Assembly: GCF_024868665.1 (NCBI RefSeq)
Contig: NC_079906.1
Location: 10,178,833 to 10,242,832 of the forward strand
Direction: 5' to 3'
Source: Triplophysa rosa
Lineage: Eukaryota; Chordata; Actinopteri; Cypriniformes; Nemacheilidae
DNA length: 64,000 nt
Both the position numbers and the translations under genes were made by a program. Position 1 is the stretch's first letter; each line of letters starts with the position of its first letter. Shown piece by piece: positions 38,501 through 52,200 of the stretch. Below the pieces are notes generated by a model. That model saw only the letters and a program-made list of their open reading frames with translations, did not search any database and had not been told where the DNA came from.

Positions 38501-39259
38501 CGCGTTACTTAAAGCGTTACCCCCAACACTGAATGTCAGTTACAGTCCAAGACCTGGCAAAGAAATGCCTTTTGTCAAATATTGTGGTTGGAACCGTTAG
38601 CCTATATATTTAACCAAAACAAAGTAGTGGACAGAGAAGATGGTGGAATTAGAAGATGTACTTTTTGTTTGTTCTATTTGTTGAATGATCTCATACCCTA
38701 AACCAGAACACCCTTGAACCGTGAGCTCGTAAGCCTGCGTGCTGCCAGGAAAGATACTCATCAACTCGTGCACGCTTCACCAGGTCAGCTGGATACCAGT
38801 GATCTGGAGTGCGATGTTTTGCTGCCAAATACTGGAGGATTGCTATGCTGCAAGAAAGATAAGAATCCCGTTTGTTATTTTCTTACCAATATCTTTGCAT
38901 ATCTAAGTAAACATGCATCAGGGTTACGTTCCTAACATACCTCTCTGTGAGGATAAAATCCCCATCTTTAAGGACTGGTACTTTCCTTAAAATGCTAACC
39001 TTGCCAAATTCTTCCCCAAATTGTTCACCTTTTGAGCACAGAGAGAAGACATTGCTATCTCTGTACAAATGCAAAACTGCTAAACTATTCCACAGACACC
39101 ACAGCTAGGCATCGTAAAAAAACCGCAAATGTAAATAAATGAATTACCTGCAGACAAATCCACGCTTTTGTATTCAAAGGGAATTTTGGTTATCTTTGCG
39201 AATATAAACACGGCACGACATGGCTGTGAATGAAGATCAAGATATAACTCAAGTGGCAT
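35512..39259 (-). CDS. gstt1: Glutathione S-transferase theta, 242 aa, five exons
   Basis: Cytosolic theta-class transferase that conjugates glutathione to small electrophiles and halogenated compounds. Exons in transcript order: 39148-39259, 38941-39028, 38697-38847, 35866-36042, 35512-35712, 729 nt in all (human GSTT1 is 240 aa). The N-terminal thioredoxin-like domain has MPLELYLDLHSQPCRAVFIF with the catalytic serine at residue 11, then KVPVLKDGDFILTES for the cis-proline and glutathione-binding turn. The helical domain includes RARVDEYLSWQHAGL, ISLADLVAIVEIM and FEGRPALSAWRDKV. Intron 3 is 2.65 kb, almost all of it one hAT-type element whose end is 20 bases from the exon 4 acceptor. Fish have gstt1a and gstt1b; I cannot tell which. 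Confidence 0.94.
36063..38531. mobile_element. hAT-type element, 2.47 kb, in gstt1 intron 3
   Basis: The element starts CAGTGTTGGGGAAAGTTACT and ends GTTACCCCCAACACTG, inverted ends of the hAT kind. It is flanked by a perfect 8-bp duplication AATGTCAG at 36055-36062 and 38532-38539. On the minus strand, near 36387, a short frame MESDTEVSSVNSRQSSDEVE stops early and may be a remnant start, but no transposase body is present. Other inverted-repeat elements lie inside it (36763-37943). A short telomere-like CCCTAACCC stretch occurs at about 37780-37810. Confidence 0.9.
36763..37943. mobile_element. Inverted-repeat elements nested in the gstt1 hAT
   Basis: Three inverted pairs are stacked. The outermost is CTGTCTGTACACGATC (36763) with GATCGTGTACCGACAG (ending 37943), 15 of 16 matching. 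Next is GATGCCTGCACGATCC (36782) with GGATCGTGCAGGCATC (ending 37673), perfect over 16 bases. The third is GGCTCTCACTAAA (37683) with TTTAGTGAGAGCC (ending 37917), with CTTGGTGTTTCGAGTC as a second arm. The third family recurs at 57401-57766. Inside the second pair are three exact TGCGCATGCGCG motifs. Confidence 0.75.
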
Positions 39260-42200
39260 TTTGGATCGCAAGACGCAAGTGTCTAAAGCAAAATGACCCA
39301 CCCTCAAAACATCAAACTCTTATACTTCTCGTTAATGCTCCGCCCCGCAAGGGTCAATACAACATTCTTACGACACTTAAAACTAGGTTACCATGTTATG
39401 ACTGTACGCCTTAATCTAATGTGTTGTCTATGTCATGATAAAAGACACATGGGGTGACAGAGAAAAACATGTCAGCATATAAGGGGGAATTTGGCTGATA
39501 TGTGGTGGATATAAACTGGAGAGAAATGTCAAACAGGCCTATTACTTGTTCGATTAAAATGTAATTATTAACTTTTCTTTGAGTCTGTATTTGTGTGGTC
39601 TGAGAATTATGCTGCAATAGACTAAAGTCCAAGAACAACAATTTCAAACCACATGAAAACTGTATTTTATGAAAATGATTATACCTATTATATTATACCT
39701 ATTATATTATACCTATTAGACCTAATGCAGCAAAACTTTGACTTTTATTGACTTTTATTTTCCCATTTGGTCAATATTTGACCATTTCTCGAATAGGCCT
39801 TTGCAAGGGCGGCCTTGTCCTTATAATTTATTGCAAACACAAAAAACATATTATACAAATGACAAACATAGCTATGAATTTTATTTTTAGTAAACAGCAC
39901 TTTCTTTGGTTAACTGAAATTGTAGTGACCAGGGGGTATTCCAGAAAGCTGGTTATGTGACATACCGGGTAAGTTTAAGGGTTAGTTAGGGTTAGTTCAT
40001 TTCAAGAAAATGTTACTGAGCTTCAGGGTTGTCTGCGCATGTGTGCGCTTTTGATGAGCGTCAAGTGGGTGTGGAATCACAGATTGTAATATTATAATTT
40101 TACAGCAATATTACAATTAAAATGAATAAAGATAAAATGAAATAGTCTTTAAATAAAATAATGTAAGATGTTATTGTTAAACTAATTTAAGCCTGTATTT
40201 ATATTGAATACTGTATTTCAATTATGTTTATTAAAACATCTCCAAATATTACTGGATGTATATGGACACCTTACAATTTCCAACAGTTACAGGATGTTAA
40301 TAGTGACGTTTTTTAACTGCAGAACAATTTATTGAGCAATTGCATATGATTACTCTTCTCCGCTTATTAGGCAATATTTGATGCATTGGGTCAAGGACAG
40401 TTGTGGCCTGATGGTTAGAAAGCCAGACTTAACATATGGAAAGCCATGGCCTTTTACCTAACAAAAATGAAAATGGATATATTTGAAATACATTCATTTA
40501 AAAGGGATATATTACATGACATATTGGACATGTAACTGTGGACCTAACGTTTCAATCTCTACCTCTGTCACAGCAGACCTTCATCCTCTAATGCAAATGA
40601 ATTATCATGGTTAGTGTGTACTGAAGTGTTTAACAAGATTTTTTTACTCTATGACAACAGTTTCTACAATTAAAGGAGTCTCCATTAACATCAGCAACTG
40701 TTCAAAATAAAGCTGATACATTGCAAAGTCAATTTTAAAAAACCAAATAAAAGTAGTTTATTAACCCTGCTTTCTGGAATACACCCCAGTACTAGTATTT
40801 TCTAGTATTTGTTTTGAGTTGTCAATCAATTCAGTCAAATATAAAATGCAGGCCTGTTTTTAATCCTGTTGAATGTTTTTATCTTTTAGGACAATTAAGT
40901 AGCTAAAACATCTGCATCATTTTCTCCTTTAAATTCTCCTTTATAACCAAGTTATTGTTTTTGTGTAAAATGAATTTTGTAGAAAAGAAAAAAATCATAA
41001 TTTATAAGTAAGCATTTGACCACATGATGGCGCAAGATGACTCTAATTTGGATTGGCTTTCGCTTGAATTGCCTTCAAGCAGGTCAATAACTCAATTTTA
41101 ATCAGGTGGCAGTCTCCTCTTAACCAAAGTATTAAGTCATTTATCCAGTTAATTAAGCAAATAGGTATGCTTTCTGAAGATGTTTTACCAAATTAAACAT
41201 TGGGCTACCAGTGGACATACAAATCTATCCCTGCCAATAAATAAATCTTGAGCTCTATCAGCTTGGAGTGGACACAGTGTAGATTTGAAGGGTGGGTTAT
41301 TGTTGGTTTGCTGTAATGGCTTGCATACACCCTTGATACATGATAAAATTACACACCCTAAATTTAGATAAGGGAATTTAGAACTCACACTGCATTTTGT
41401 TTTATTCTCTCACAACCATAATCTGTTCTGTTCATGCAATATTATGTATGCATTTTTATTTTAGTTATCGTCGGTGCTGGAAATGGCCATGGTTCACCAG
41501 GGAGATTCTAGTTGGGGATATAGGCTATATTTTTTAAAACCATATGCATAAACTCCTACTGTAAAGTGTGCATATAGTGTTTGGAGCCTATTACATGCAT
41601 AAAATATGAAAATCTTCTATATTTTGAGGTGGAACTCCGTCCTCACTTGAAATTCACTCCTGGACCCCCCCCTCCCCACGTTTCTCCCCATTTCCAGCCC
41701 TGGTTATCATCCACCACATCTTAAAAAACTGTGCAAGTGTAAAATAGGGGAAACAGGCAAAGTTGTGAAAAACAGTAAACAATCCAATGGTTCAAGTGAG
41801 GTCAGTGGGTTTTTCCTGCTGAGATTTTTAGCAAATCTGGTTTGAGTTTAGAGGCACCACATTACAGCAGATATTTGGATTTAAAAACCAAACTTAAAAT
41901 GTTAATGCTTGGCTGATATTGTTTAGCTCATTCCATATGTTATTTTGCTTTAAGAGACAAGCAATGTGTTTGTTAGTTTTGGTAACAATTATGTTGTCTA
42001 AGCAAGCACATGTTTAATATAGGTCTTTGTCCAAAAGGATTGGCATTTTTGTTTGTTTAAAAAGTAATTGTTGATAGTTAAATGACTTATAATAACACCC
42101 CCAACAGTTAACATTAAACACAAACGTCATATCTTTTGAAAGTAACTTTTTCATCAAACCGCTGTTTATCATTTCTCCAACCATCTGTTGTATGGTGGTG

Positions 42201-43210
42201 TTTTTAATCTAATTAGTTCCATTCGTTTCTAATTGTTATGTTCCTTCCCATCATCCCATTGGTTTTCTATTAACTTGTGGTCAGATTTTGATCAGGTGAA
42301 GTAATTGGATTCATATCTTCCCATAGTTTTGACTTTTTGGGTTTCCTGTTTTTCTGATCTGTCTCCAACTTGAGCTCATTTATGCAGGTGAGTTTTCCTG
42401 GGGGTAATTTACAACCTACACCTTTATATGTAAAATAAACATGTATCTACATGCATTGGACAATTGCATGTGTGCATATGAGTAAGTGAAAATGCATTAC
42501 CGCTTTCTCTAGCCAAGGATGATAGTGTTGCTCTTGCATAAACATTTTAGGTGACGCAGTGACAAAGAAATGAGCCTTGAATCCATCGCTTGCCAGAGAA
42601 GAGAAAAACAACATCTGAGCCTAATGGTTGGGCTTTAAAAATAAATGAAGCCTCATTAGTGTTTTGTGTTCCCCTGCACCTGTGGTTTTGGTACACCCAC
42701 ATACTGAGTTCAAAAGCAATGTAGCCCTCAACTTGAATGCACACAAGTAGGCCTACACTGTTCCACATTATCTATAATGACAGACCTGATAGATTAATAA
42801 GTTCTTTATAAAAATGTGATAATAAAATGATCTAGACAATTTATTGTGGTTAGATCCTTGAAACAAACACCTTAATGTTAGTAATTAATTTCAGTCAAAA
42901 GGGAAGTTTGGAAAATCTAAAGCTCATTCAACACTTGTGCATGGAATTGTAAAAAAACTGGGATAAGCAGCAGTTGCACGCATTACACCGCTGAGTCAAA
43001 GGAGTTAAAAGTCACGTGGGACCGGGCAATATTGTTACTCCGTCCCATAAGAGAAAGGTGTATTAGGAAACGGAACAAAGAAATCATTGCATATCAAAAC
43101 TGCAGGCTTTGGAGCTGCAGTAGTTCCACGCATCGCATGAGTACTTTATACCGCAAGTCCACAACCTTCTGACGGATTTACACTTTTACGCAGGAGTTTA
43201 CAGAAGAAGG
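39260..43210. other. Intergenic region, divergent gstt1 and mmp11
   Basis: The genes are head-to-head, 3.95 kb apart. A TIR element occupies 39932-40787, and a small tandem array of TATTATATTATACC-like units lies at about 39684-39716. The rest is AT-rich. The mmp11 leader and promoter should be within about 43000-43210. No further exon is recognised. Confidence 0.5.
39932..40787. mobile_element. Inverted-repeat element between gstt1 and mmp11
   Basis: The left end reads GGGGTATTCCAGAAAGCTGG and the right end CCTGCTTTCTGGAATACACC followed by CC, an inverted pair with small differences. It has no coding capacity. The class is not certain. Confidence 0.65.
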
Positions 43211-46200
43211 ATGCGGGACTTCGGGCTTCTGCCAGGCGCTTTTCTTCTGCATGCTCTCCTGGCCGTGAGATGCGCGCCTTTGCATGGGGGACGAGGGCTG
43301 ATAAAACACAAACAACCCACGGTGAGCATGATATAAATTATCCAATTTTATTGGCACATTTATTGCATTTTATTTTAGCTTTCAAAAACACGCATTTTTG
43401 TGGGCTTTTAACCTCAAAGTTTTACACGTAGTTTTTCACCTTTCGTACTTTTGCGCATTCTAAATTTCACTTTGTTTATGCTGGCCAGAGCTGTATGAAC
43501 ACCACAGAGATCCTGACTGAGATATTTGTCGTGTTTCACTATTGGCACAGACTCCGTTAAACAGAATGACATCATCATATATTAAAAAGGGAAAAAACGG
43601 CTTCTGAAAGATCTGTGACCACAAGCCAGAACCTGCCACATTTTGTTCTGGTTTTGTAAAAGATGCCTCTTAATGTAGGCAATAATGGACATTTAGTCTA
43701 ATACAAGATTTGTATTATACTAATACACCTACAGTTTTGAACAGCTAACAGAATGACCTCAATCAACCTCAGTCTGAAAAGAGAACAACAGACTCGGTGA
43801 ATGTTGTGTCAACGATGACTAAACCGTAAAATTAATTTACAATTTTGGCAATTTGTTTTCTGTTCACGAAAGTGTGAGGGATTGTGCAGGCATGGGCAAG
43901 TTTGGCTGTTTGTGCTGTCTGGAGGGACACATTCTGTCTCTCACACACTTATCAACACACACACACAACAGACTCACGCTTGCTCTATACAAAGAATTTG
44001 GGGAATGTGATAGTCTGCTCACAGAAACAGCACTGCCCCTTATGTTATGATTATTTTGGCCCTATACGCTTTGTCTCTCATGCAGACACGTTCCCCGCTT
44101 GTCAGCCGTGATATTCAAAGTGCTTTGTTCACACTGGATTCTGAGCCCTTTCACATCCCTTTCCCATCGATATAAATGTTACACTCTGTGAACATTGGCC
44201 ACTTAGGTTAATCTACGATTTATTTGAGGTTAATTTGTGAAGTTTAATAATTACACAATCTAAATTGAGTCATTAACTTTGGTTAATGTTTGATCCCTGA
44301 ACATGGTAAGCACAAAAAGAAGTATTTAGTGCTTTATTGCCTGTTTTCAATCACTTTGGAACGGCATGCCGCCAGCCAGGGGAAAACAAGAAAATAGTAC
44401 ACAAAGTAAAACTTCTGTCAATACACATTACATACTGAAGCCTACATATTTAATAAATATTGTTTTTAAAATTGTTTTCAAAAAAAGCATGGATTTAAAT
44501 CTACAAGTTTTAATGTGCTTCCTGCATGTACTGATATGCTAAATTGTACCTGTAACTCAAACAACCTTATGGTTTATGTTTTTCAAAGAGTACTGTATTC
44601 CAAGGTTTATAGGTCAGCTGACTCACTCTGAAACATTTTGTCAAGCAAAGAATAATGTTACTGCAAACCTGGTTGCATACTGTATGAGCGGGAATATGTG
44701 TGTGTGAGAAAATATGTTCATGTGAAAAAACAGCATTCCAAAGGTGACAAAATCGTTCAAACTTTGAAACATTTACTGTTGATTGTGATTTAAGAATCTG
44801 AAATGTATGCTGCTGAGGATAAAGTTTCATTTTAGCACTGGTGAATCCACTGTATCTGAGCTTTTCAGCAAAAGCTAACTTGAAAGTCATTCTTACTCCT
44901 CTTTAATCCCGTGACAAAATATTCTTCAGTGCCAAATTGGCCACAGCTTCTTAAAGATTTATTTCTCTAAATTGCAATCCTTTAAAGCCTAATTTATTTT
45001 GTGATGAAGGTTCTATTCTGTCGGTCTAAGTATAAGCCTTCCTATCTGATGTCTGAGAACTTGATTTAAGCATTGACCCAAAACTTTGATCCTGTTTGCT
45101 AACCGTCCACAATGTATTTTCATTTAAACACTTTTGATGCATGTGAAAATTAAGGGTTTACAACGGTGTCATATTTCATCATATATCATATATTTCAACA
45201 TAATCCTTTTTTTCATAAAGTAATCATTTAAAGCTTATTTGATCAACTCTTATGAAGTTCTAATCGGTTGGTTTACTGTAGCCTACTATAAAGTACCTTT
45301 TATGCATGCTTGTAAGATTAAACTTTTATGATTGATAAGAAAATAGAAATCTGTGCTAAAAAGAAAAAGGCCTGCACTTGAAACCAATAGTGTAATTGTT
45401 AAACTGATACCAAAATAGAAAATGTTCATTATTTACATTCAGGTTTTAAACGACATGGTAAATAAATGATGACAGAATTTTTATTTTTGTGTGAGCTAAA
45501 CCTGTAACTGCAATGATCCTAGTGATTTACTGTAATCTGACTGTAAATTCTGGAGAAGGATACATATGGGACAATATGGTAGCTGTCAATGAGAGAGAGA
45601 GAGAGAGAGGCATGGGCGAGCAGGCCCTGGCAGGGGACATGGGAGCTCTAGGCAGAATCAGTCAGGGATTGTCATTGTTGTATGAGAGTAAAGCTCAATC
45701 ACAGAGCTCCACTGACACATTTAACCACACATGAAAGGATACAGGAACGTCTGACTCCTTTCATAATTTGGGGAGCTTATCGTTGAATCATAAATTAACT
45801 CGAACATGCTGACTCAAAATATTTCCAATATTATAAAAGGAGAAAACATTGTTGGCCAGCTTTCAGACTCTCTGAGACAAGCTTTTACTCTGCCCGTCTG
45901 ATGTCTACAAACATGATTAAACTTTGATCCCATGCTCTGCCAGCTCTGAAAGGTATTTTAAGTTTGTGGGTCAGACAGCTCATTAAAACGCAGTTGATAA
46001 AAATGGGAGGGTGGACAGCCACATTATTCTCACATATATTCTAAAATTCACATTCACTATTTCTATTTTTATCAGAGCAAAGTGCAATTTCAGTGCTTTA
46101 ATCTCCTCACAGATATCAAACTTCTTGAATTTTGGAGATTGCATTTTGGCAGAGGATCAAGACATCTCGGGCAACGGTTTCTCTGTAGAAAGGTTACTAC

Positions 46201-49200
46201 ACCCACACAAATAAAACAGAGAACTATTGTGTCACCATCATTCCCCTATGCATAGTATACACATGTGTCCCAACTTGCCTTCTGTGTTTGGAAAAGTGGA
46301 CCAAACATATGCTCTGAACAGGAGTATTCAAAACTGGCATTGTGAGTTAACAATGGGGAAACCACCTCATCTTTTTGTGCCAGGCATGGAATGTGTGTGT
46401 GAATTCAGGGTAATGGCAGATCTCTTTCAGTGATAGGTCAGAATGCACGATGCAGTCGGATGTTATTGTGGATAAACAACTGAGAACATAAAAACTTGAA
46501 TCAAGCATCTGACTTGATCTTTGGTTACATTTAGAAGCGAGTTCGATCAATATGATTAGATTGAGAGGACATGTAAGTGTAAAGGTCTTTGCACATACAG
46601 TCCGAAATTTTCGTATGCGTTTTTTCGTATTTGGCTCTCGTTTGTACGGTGTCTCTGAATTGTTAAAAAAGGCCACTCAAAATGCTTGACGGATGCGAAA
46701 AACGAACCCATAATTTTTTTATGACGGACGAAAATATCGGAGGCAGTGTGTAAATGTGATTGACACAACGTGAGGTCGTATTTATTTTTTAACGTGCGGA
46801 AATTTTGGACGCAAATTTCGGACTCAATGTGCAATGGGCTTAAGGCTCACACATTATAACTAAACTGTGTTTCACAAAATAATGAATGCATTTATTTAAT
46901 ATATTTCTATCTGGATGTATATAGATGGATGTGCAGTTGACCTTGTCTAAACGTATCCGATGTTTCATCATTTACTCACCTTCAAAGAAGGATGTTTGCA
47001 TCTGACAAATCTGGTGTACCATTGAATACCATAGGAAAAAATACTGTATTTTTTGATTGTTCTGTTGAACACAAAATAAGATATTTTGAAGAATGTGGGA
47101 CAGCAAACAGTTCTGGGGCACTTTTGATTACGATTGTTATTTCTCCTACTATGCTAGTCAATGGTGGCCAAGTACTATTTGGTTACAATCATTCTTCCAA
47201 ATATCTTTCTCTGCATTTGTCAGAACAAAGAAATTCATACAGATTTGGAACAACTTGAGGGTGAGTAAATGATGACATTTTTGGGTGAACTGTCCTTTTA
47301 AGACTTTTTTCTTCAAATGGGTTAAAATAAAATAGAGATTATTGTGCTCATGTAAGTGTGGATTGAGGATAAATGCACATAGCAATGCACATAACGTACT
47401 TCAAAACACTACAGAATAGTGCAGTAAACCATGCGTTCGAAATCAGCATGCAGCTTGGAACTCTATCTCCTCACAGAGGCACATTCCATGATACCTGCTG
47501 GGCATTGTCTCCAATATAGCAGCTCAGCCTCACGCATGAAAAGTCACCGCGGTGCCTGCGTGCCTGGGAGAGAGAGATGCAAGGGGTCACAAAGGTGAAA
47601 CCTTTTTTGCAAACGTCCTAAATGTTTTATAATATTGTAAAGCATGAAAGAAAATAACAAGGGTGCCTCAAGGTTGTCAGAACTGTTTTCCACTTATAGT
47701 CTTCTTATGAAAGTCAAAATACATAAACAATTTAGGACGTATATGTAATATCACACCGTAAGAATTTTGAAGTCGACTTTGGTTCTGTTGACTTAATGGA
47801 ATAAACAGAGCATTAAAGGGATAGTTTACCCAATTACAATTCTGTCATCATTTAGTCACCCCCAAGTTGTTCCAAACCTACATTTCTTTGTTCTGTTGAA
47901 TACAGAGAAATATATTTGGAAGAAAGAATGTTAGCAACTGCCAGTTCTCGGGTACCACTGACTACCACAGTAGGGAAAATTATTGGATAATTTGTTCTGT
48001 TGAACGCAAAAGAAGATATTTTGAAGAATGTAGGAAAGCAAACAGTTCAGGGGCACTTTTGACTACCATTGTCATTTTTCCTACTGTGGTAGTCAATGGT
48101 GGCCAAGAACTGTTTGGTTACAAGCATTCTTCAAAATATCTTTATTTTTTGTTCCTTAGAACAAATAAATGTATACAGATTTGGAACAACTTGAAGGTGA
48201 GTAAATTATGAATTTTCATTTTTGGGTGAACTGTCCTTTAAGACCTGTCCGTTTTTCTTCAAAGGGGTCAAAGGTGAGCCATGCAAATAAAAACCGAAAC
48301 ATCCTGAAGTTTAAAGCTTCCATAAATGCCTCAGAATTATGCCAAAGAGCTCTACAGTTTCGCCCAAGGCATTTACTTTCTGCATTTAACGCCCATGTTA
48401 ATGAACAGCCATTTCCTCCGAAGGCAGTTTGGGGACACTACATCCGCGTAAGCACAGTAAATAGCATCATCAACGGAAAACCCAGAGATGATTAAATGAT
48501 TCAATCAGATTGTGATGGTAAGGCTTGTTTTTTTTTACAGTTTCTTAATGTACATTATGTGTGTAATAATGAGCTTTGCATTGCCAGAGGGCTCGGTTTA
48601 TTGAAAACATTTCCTTGTCCATTTGAGACAAGAATCCTCACACTGATCACATAGAGGTTGAAGAAAATAATGACCCTTGTTGTTTTAAGTGATTTTTATA
48701 TCCTTGTTTAAGGTCATGATCTTTACACTATGGTCATCATATTAGCCCAGCAGGATGATTTATTCAGATCTTCCATTTTTCCACCGCAGGGTTGGCCACA
48801 GCATCCCCATTCTCACTATGAGAAGAAGAGAGGCAAAGCCTCCCACCCTCAGGACACCTTCAAACCAGCATGGCCGAAGGGTGAAGCACCACTCAGGAAC
48901 AGCTCCTCAGGGCCCATGCGCTGCGGGGTTCCAGACTATCCCGACCAGAGAGAGGTGCATCTCAGCAGACGGCATCGGCAAAAACGATTCGTGATTTTTG
49001 GAGGACGCTGGCCCAAAACAGACCTGACATACAAGTAACGTTAAGGATTTGAAGTGACATTTAGTGCAAATTCACACTCTCTATGATTGTTAAAGACAAT
49101 GGGCCTCATTCATGAAACACGCCGAGAACGACTTTATGTGGAAATCGTTGTAAAGTCGGATTCATGAAAATTTTCGTATTTTCAAAATGTTAATTGGTAC

Positions 49201-52200
49201 GAAAGAAATGTACACCTGCTCCCTATCACGTGTGAATGGTGCGTAAAACATTCAAACGTTCTGTATTCTTTTAGACACACTGATGATACTGCATTTTGAT
49301 GCACTATGTATCATAATGACATTTCACGACTTTCTTTACCCTTTCTTGTTTCATTTTTACTCTTTGGGTAAAACACAGAGCTCATCACTGTACCTTTTTA
49401 CACAGTCGTCCAATCACAGTAGAGGAGAGGCGGGACAAACACTGCATTGACCAACCTTCATACTTATACAACACAACAGTGGAGAAGTTAATATTATTTG
49501 TTACTGCATTTTTACATGCAGTAATATTCTTCAAAACAAGATAGTAACATTACTGCCGTGGATATTCCAAATCACAGCAACCAATGTACGCGTCTATGGA
49601 AAAACGCGCAGTGCCTCCAAAGCGTTCTCAAGCGCCACCAGCTGGTCGTTTTCAGAAGAGCACCTGGTATTATTTCAGCTGTCTAAAAACGCTTTGGGAG
49701 ACACATTTTAATGTATTAATTTATTGTTAGGCATATAGCCTATTACTTTGCATTAATGCAATATAATGTAGCCAAATCTGAGAATGGAGTCCAGTTTCTA
49801 CAGCATTCATAGATACATAATTTGCGAAGCAGTAATTCATGGGGATTATGCTAATTGTAACGCGCCCTGTTTACGAGTGATTGGAATTCATCAACATACA
49901 CGCATCAATCTGACGTTTACGAAGTATTTGTGAATCCGGAGGAAAGTTTTCGGGAAGGTCCGTTTTACGCGCAAATTACTCGGAATTTACTCATATATTC
50001 ACGAATGTTTCATGAATGAGGCCCAATGTTCTAAAATCAACAGCTTTGTTAGATTTTTTTGAAGTAATTTCCACGCAAACAGAAAGTGGCTCCTGATCCG
50101 TTCTTTAAAACTGCAAACATCGATCGGTTCACCTATAATCTAAGACAGTGGTTCTCAAACTGGGGGCCATGGCCCCCTGGGGGGCCCCAAGATGGATCCA
50201 GGGGGACCACAGATTTTGTGGTATTTTATGAAGTATAGAAATTTATCATAGATTTTATGCAATCAAACATCAGAAAAATGACACCACCAACCAAACGAAT
50301 TGAGGTTCCAGCATTGTATAACTGAATGTTTTTGGTTTAATTAAAATTCTAAGTTTAAGATTATACGTCTTTATATGGGGGGCCGCAAAGCGATGCACTT
50401 AACACAAAGGGGCCTTACAACGAAAAAGTTTGAGAACCACTGGTCTAAGAGAAGCTGAAGTGCAGGATGATGTCATAAAAAAGGTTGATTCTGTATAGAT
50501 TCTGTACAGTTGATTCTGTATAGTTGAACAATTTCTTGTTATATTCAATTCTATATTTTCGTACGTTCACTACTGATCACATTTCTTTTGTTTCCGTTTT
50601 TTCAACTCTTTGATCAGTCGGCAGATATGTTCATGAATAGCACTTGTTCAACGGTGATCAGCCATATATTAGCTGATTGCAACCCCTGTAATGTAAGAGG
50701 AAAATAAAACAAGCGCCATATATAGAGCTTTTTTCATTCATCGCAACAAAAGAACCAGTCTTTAAGTGCAGGAATGCAGGGCTGCCATCTGTGTGAAAGA
50801 CTCAATCAGCCATATGTTTATACAGAAATCTATTCACAGGCAGCACAGTGTGCATGCATCTGGTGGAAGATCCTTTATTTCTGTGGTCTTATTTGTAATA
50901 TTTTAATTGAACATTAGACAAGAAAAGAGCAATTGTAAGATTAACTACATCTGCTATGCAAAAAGTATTATGAAAGCTTCTTTTTGTTACAAACCAGTTT
51001 AAAAATCAGTACGTAAAATGAGTGTTCATATCTGGCTCATACCTTTCGGGTACGATTTTGCGAAATGTCAGTTTGCTGTTATTTGACTTCAACATATGTC
51101 AAAGGTTAGTACATAAAGTAACCTGCAGTTTTAGGACGTTTTCACACATAAGGGTTTGTTTCGGAACCTGGTGCGTTTTCTCTCTTGGTTCGGTTCTATT
51201 AGGCATATGTGAACACGGCAATCGCGCTACGATCCGCCCCAAAACAATCGCTCCGAGACCGCCTGAACAAGGTGGTCTCGGCCCGATTGCAAACGAACTC
51301 TGGAGCGATTCGCTAGACGTGTGAAAGCCATCCGACCCAATGGACCAACGAACCAGACTGTATCATAATGTATGATGGGTAATTACGTAAAGTTGCTTGA
51401 CACAAAAGGGATTGTTTTGCTAATGGCTCACTGTAACAATGTTCAAGTAAGGAAGGGAAGGAGGCGGGAACCGGCGAAAGTTAAACCAAACTTTTAATAA
51501 AATAAACAAACAACAAAACGAAAGTAAAGTTACATAAACATAATAAAACATAACATAAAATCCAGGCCTGGTTTTCTCTCGTCCTTCACTGCTGTCGCTC
51601 CTCCTTTTATGCTTCCCGAGCTCCGCCATCAGAGATGCGAGACCGGGGCAACGCGCAGCTGCCTCACGCCGTTCCTTCACGACCTTCGTCCCGCTCTGCT
51701 TCTCGCACTCCCAAAATGAACCGTGGGAAAGTAAACAGATGCACTCTGAGCAATCGAGGGAGAGTTTACTCGTACGTGACTTTTATTAACAAAGTTTGGT
51801 CCGTTTGGAAATATTGCCTTGTGAATGCGAACCGAACTAAAATAAATTGCAATATTGTAGCGATTTAACCCCTGGTTTCGGAACAAAGCAATCGATCCAC
51901 ATGTGTGAAAACGCCCTTATTTTTTTAAACAGGGATGGCGATAAAAAAAGTTACAGCAGCTTTAATCCTGTAAAAGGATTTTTGGTCCACCTTGAAAATT
52001 GTAAGTCTGCTTAGCTAAAAAGCAATAGTACACATTTCTTCAATAAGTCACATGATTGTCGTGTATTATTATTTTTATATATTATTAATATTTTTAAGTT
52101 AAATGAACTCAAAATTTTAAGGCAGCCAGGTTACTTAAGTTAAACCAAAAAAAAAACTTTAAAAAAAAAACTTTTTAGTTAAACCAAAAAAAACTTTTTT

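Noticed and set aside
51420..51886. Frames of 69-86 codons on both strands, basic and serine-rich
   Set aside because: They lie wholly inside an inverted-repeat element and match no transposase or host domain I know.
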